A DNA stretch of 64,000 nt from JAMOAD01 sp023621955 (GTDB lineage Bacteria; Acidobacteriota; Aminicenantia; JAMOAD01), in the NCBI GenBank assembly GCA_035403085.1, contig DAONEM010000007.1:6173-70172 (forward strand). Reading direction: 5' to 3'. The notes beneath the pieces were generated by a model that ran no database searches, was not told the origin of the DNA, and was given only the letters and a program-made list of their open reading frames with translations. Below are positions 63,785-64,000 of the stretch, one piece after another; positions within the stretch are counted from its first letter, which is position 1; each line of letters starts with the position of its first letter. A program made the position numbers and the translations under genes.

Positions 63785-64000
63785 TCAGGGGATGACCCTG
63801 AACCCCTTTAAACCCTTTACGGCGCTCTCCTCCTCCACCACCTCCGTGACGTAGGCGAAGGGAGGTCCCTTGAGGAGCCTCTGGTGAAAAGTCTCGAGAT
63901 TCTCCTCCTCTCCCTCGGCGAAGACCTCCACGCAATCGTCATCGATGTTTCTTACCCAGCCGCTGAGATCGTTCTCCTGGGCGGCCCGATAGGCGAAGAA
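63785..64000 (-). CDS. acyP: Acylphosphatase, N-terminus beyond the window
   Basis: Acylphosphatase hydrolyses carboxyl-phosphate bonds. The frame is open from the window edge and gives 71 residues: FFAYRAAQENDLSGWVRN, then VEVFAEGEEEN, KGPPFAYVTEV and a GFRVIP end. The SGWVRN segment supplies the catalytic Asn; the phosphate-binding loop with its Arg would lie beyond the edge. The 105-base gap to motA holds the sigma54 promoter. Confidence 0.88.
   Translation of the reverse strand, partial: FFAYRAAQENDLSGWVRNIDDDCVEVFAEGEEENLETFHQRLLKGPPFAYVTEVVEEESAVKGLKGFRVIP

Noticed and set aside
1..64000. Insertion sequences, prophage, CRISPR arrays, toxin-antitoxin pairs
   Set aside because: No transposase, integrase, phage structural gene, regular direct repeats or small paired toxin-like genes were seen on either strand.

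Overview
The window is a GC-rich, gene-dense piece of a bacterial chromosome with no mobile elements, phage genes or CRISPR arrays. Genes abut or overlap by 1 to 35 bases in long same-strand runs. The longest stretch without a gene is about 240 bases (36831-37070). An Omp85 protein, a TamB-type protein, periplasmic and outer-membrane signal peptides and diderm-style lipoproteins point to a two-membrane cell. A four-subunit ferredoxin-linked 2-oxoacid oxidoreductase suggests anaerobic or low-potential metabolism, and a full export apparatus, stator and C-ring show flagellar motility. The phylum cannot be fixed from these genes alone. A deep-branching diderm such as an Acidobacteriota/Aminicenantes-like lineage is only a guess.

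Layout. 2-5092 (+): the end of a UvrA-type ATPase lacking its insertion domain, DNA polymerase III delta' (holB), a PSP1/YaaT protein, and parA-parB. 5123-9134 (-): yceD-rpmF-plsX-fabG-acpP-fabF behind a consensus sigma70 promoter. 9233-16468 (-): an apparently dead dGTPase-like protein, bifunctional formiminotransferase-cyclodeaminase, an orphan peptide-binding lipoprotein, a large repeat protein ending in a degenerate receiver, a TrmJ-like rRNA/tRNA methyltransferase and a small PqqD-like protein. 16582-19348 (+): korDABC. 19350-26700 (-): transaldolase, TamB, Omp85/BamA and a SurA-like chaperone, with an apparent frameshift in a run of ten A/T at the start of tamB. 26780-33915 (-): DUF1015, a ClpA/C-like AAA+ protein with a novel N-terminal region, hslV, hslU and an FN3 lipoprotein.

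33968-36830 (-): a MarR regulator and a four-domain sulfur-handling CoA-disulfide-reductase/rhodanese/TusA/DsrE protein. 37071-43601 (+): an M20 peptidase, CutA, a small outer-membrane barrel, a Yip1-family membrane protein and a hybrid histidine kinase. 43675-46441 (-): mutS and tRNA-Ser(GCU).

46481-63679 (-): a continuous run of about 21 flagellar and chemotaxis genes from motA to a SwrB-like protein, headed by a sigma54-type -24/-12 promoter. It encodes a stator (MotA, a normal MotB and a second MotB-like protein lacking the proton-carrying Asp and the peptidoglycan-binding residues), the export gate (FliOPQR, FlhAB), two FliN-type switch proteins with FliM, FlhF/FlhG, FliA, CheR, CheB and two HDOD proteins. 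A truncated acylphosphatase gene lies at the right edge.

A recurring theme is intact-length proteins that have lost catalytic residues: the dGTPase-like protein, the receiver domain, the first AAA module of the Clp-like protein and the MotB paralogue.
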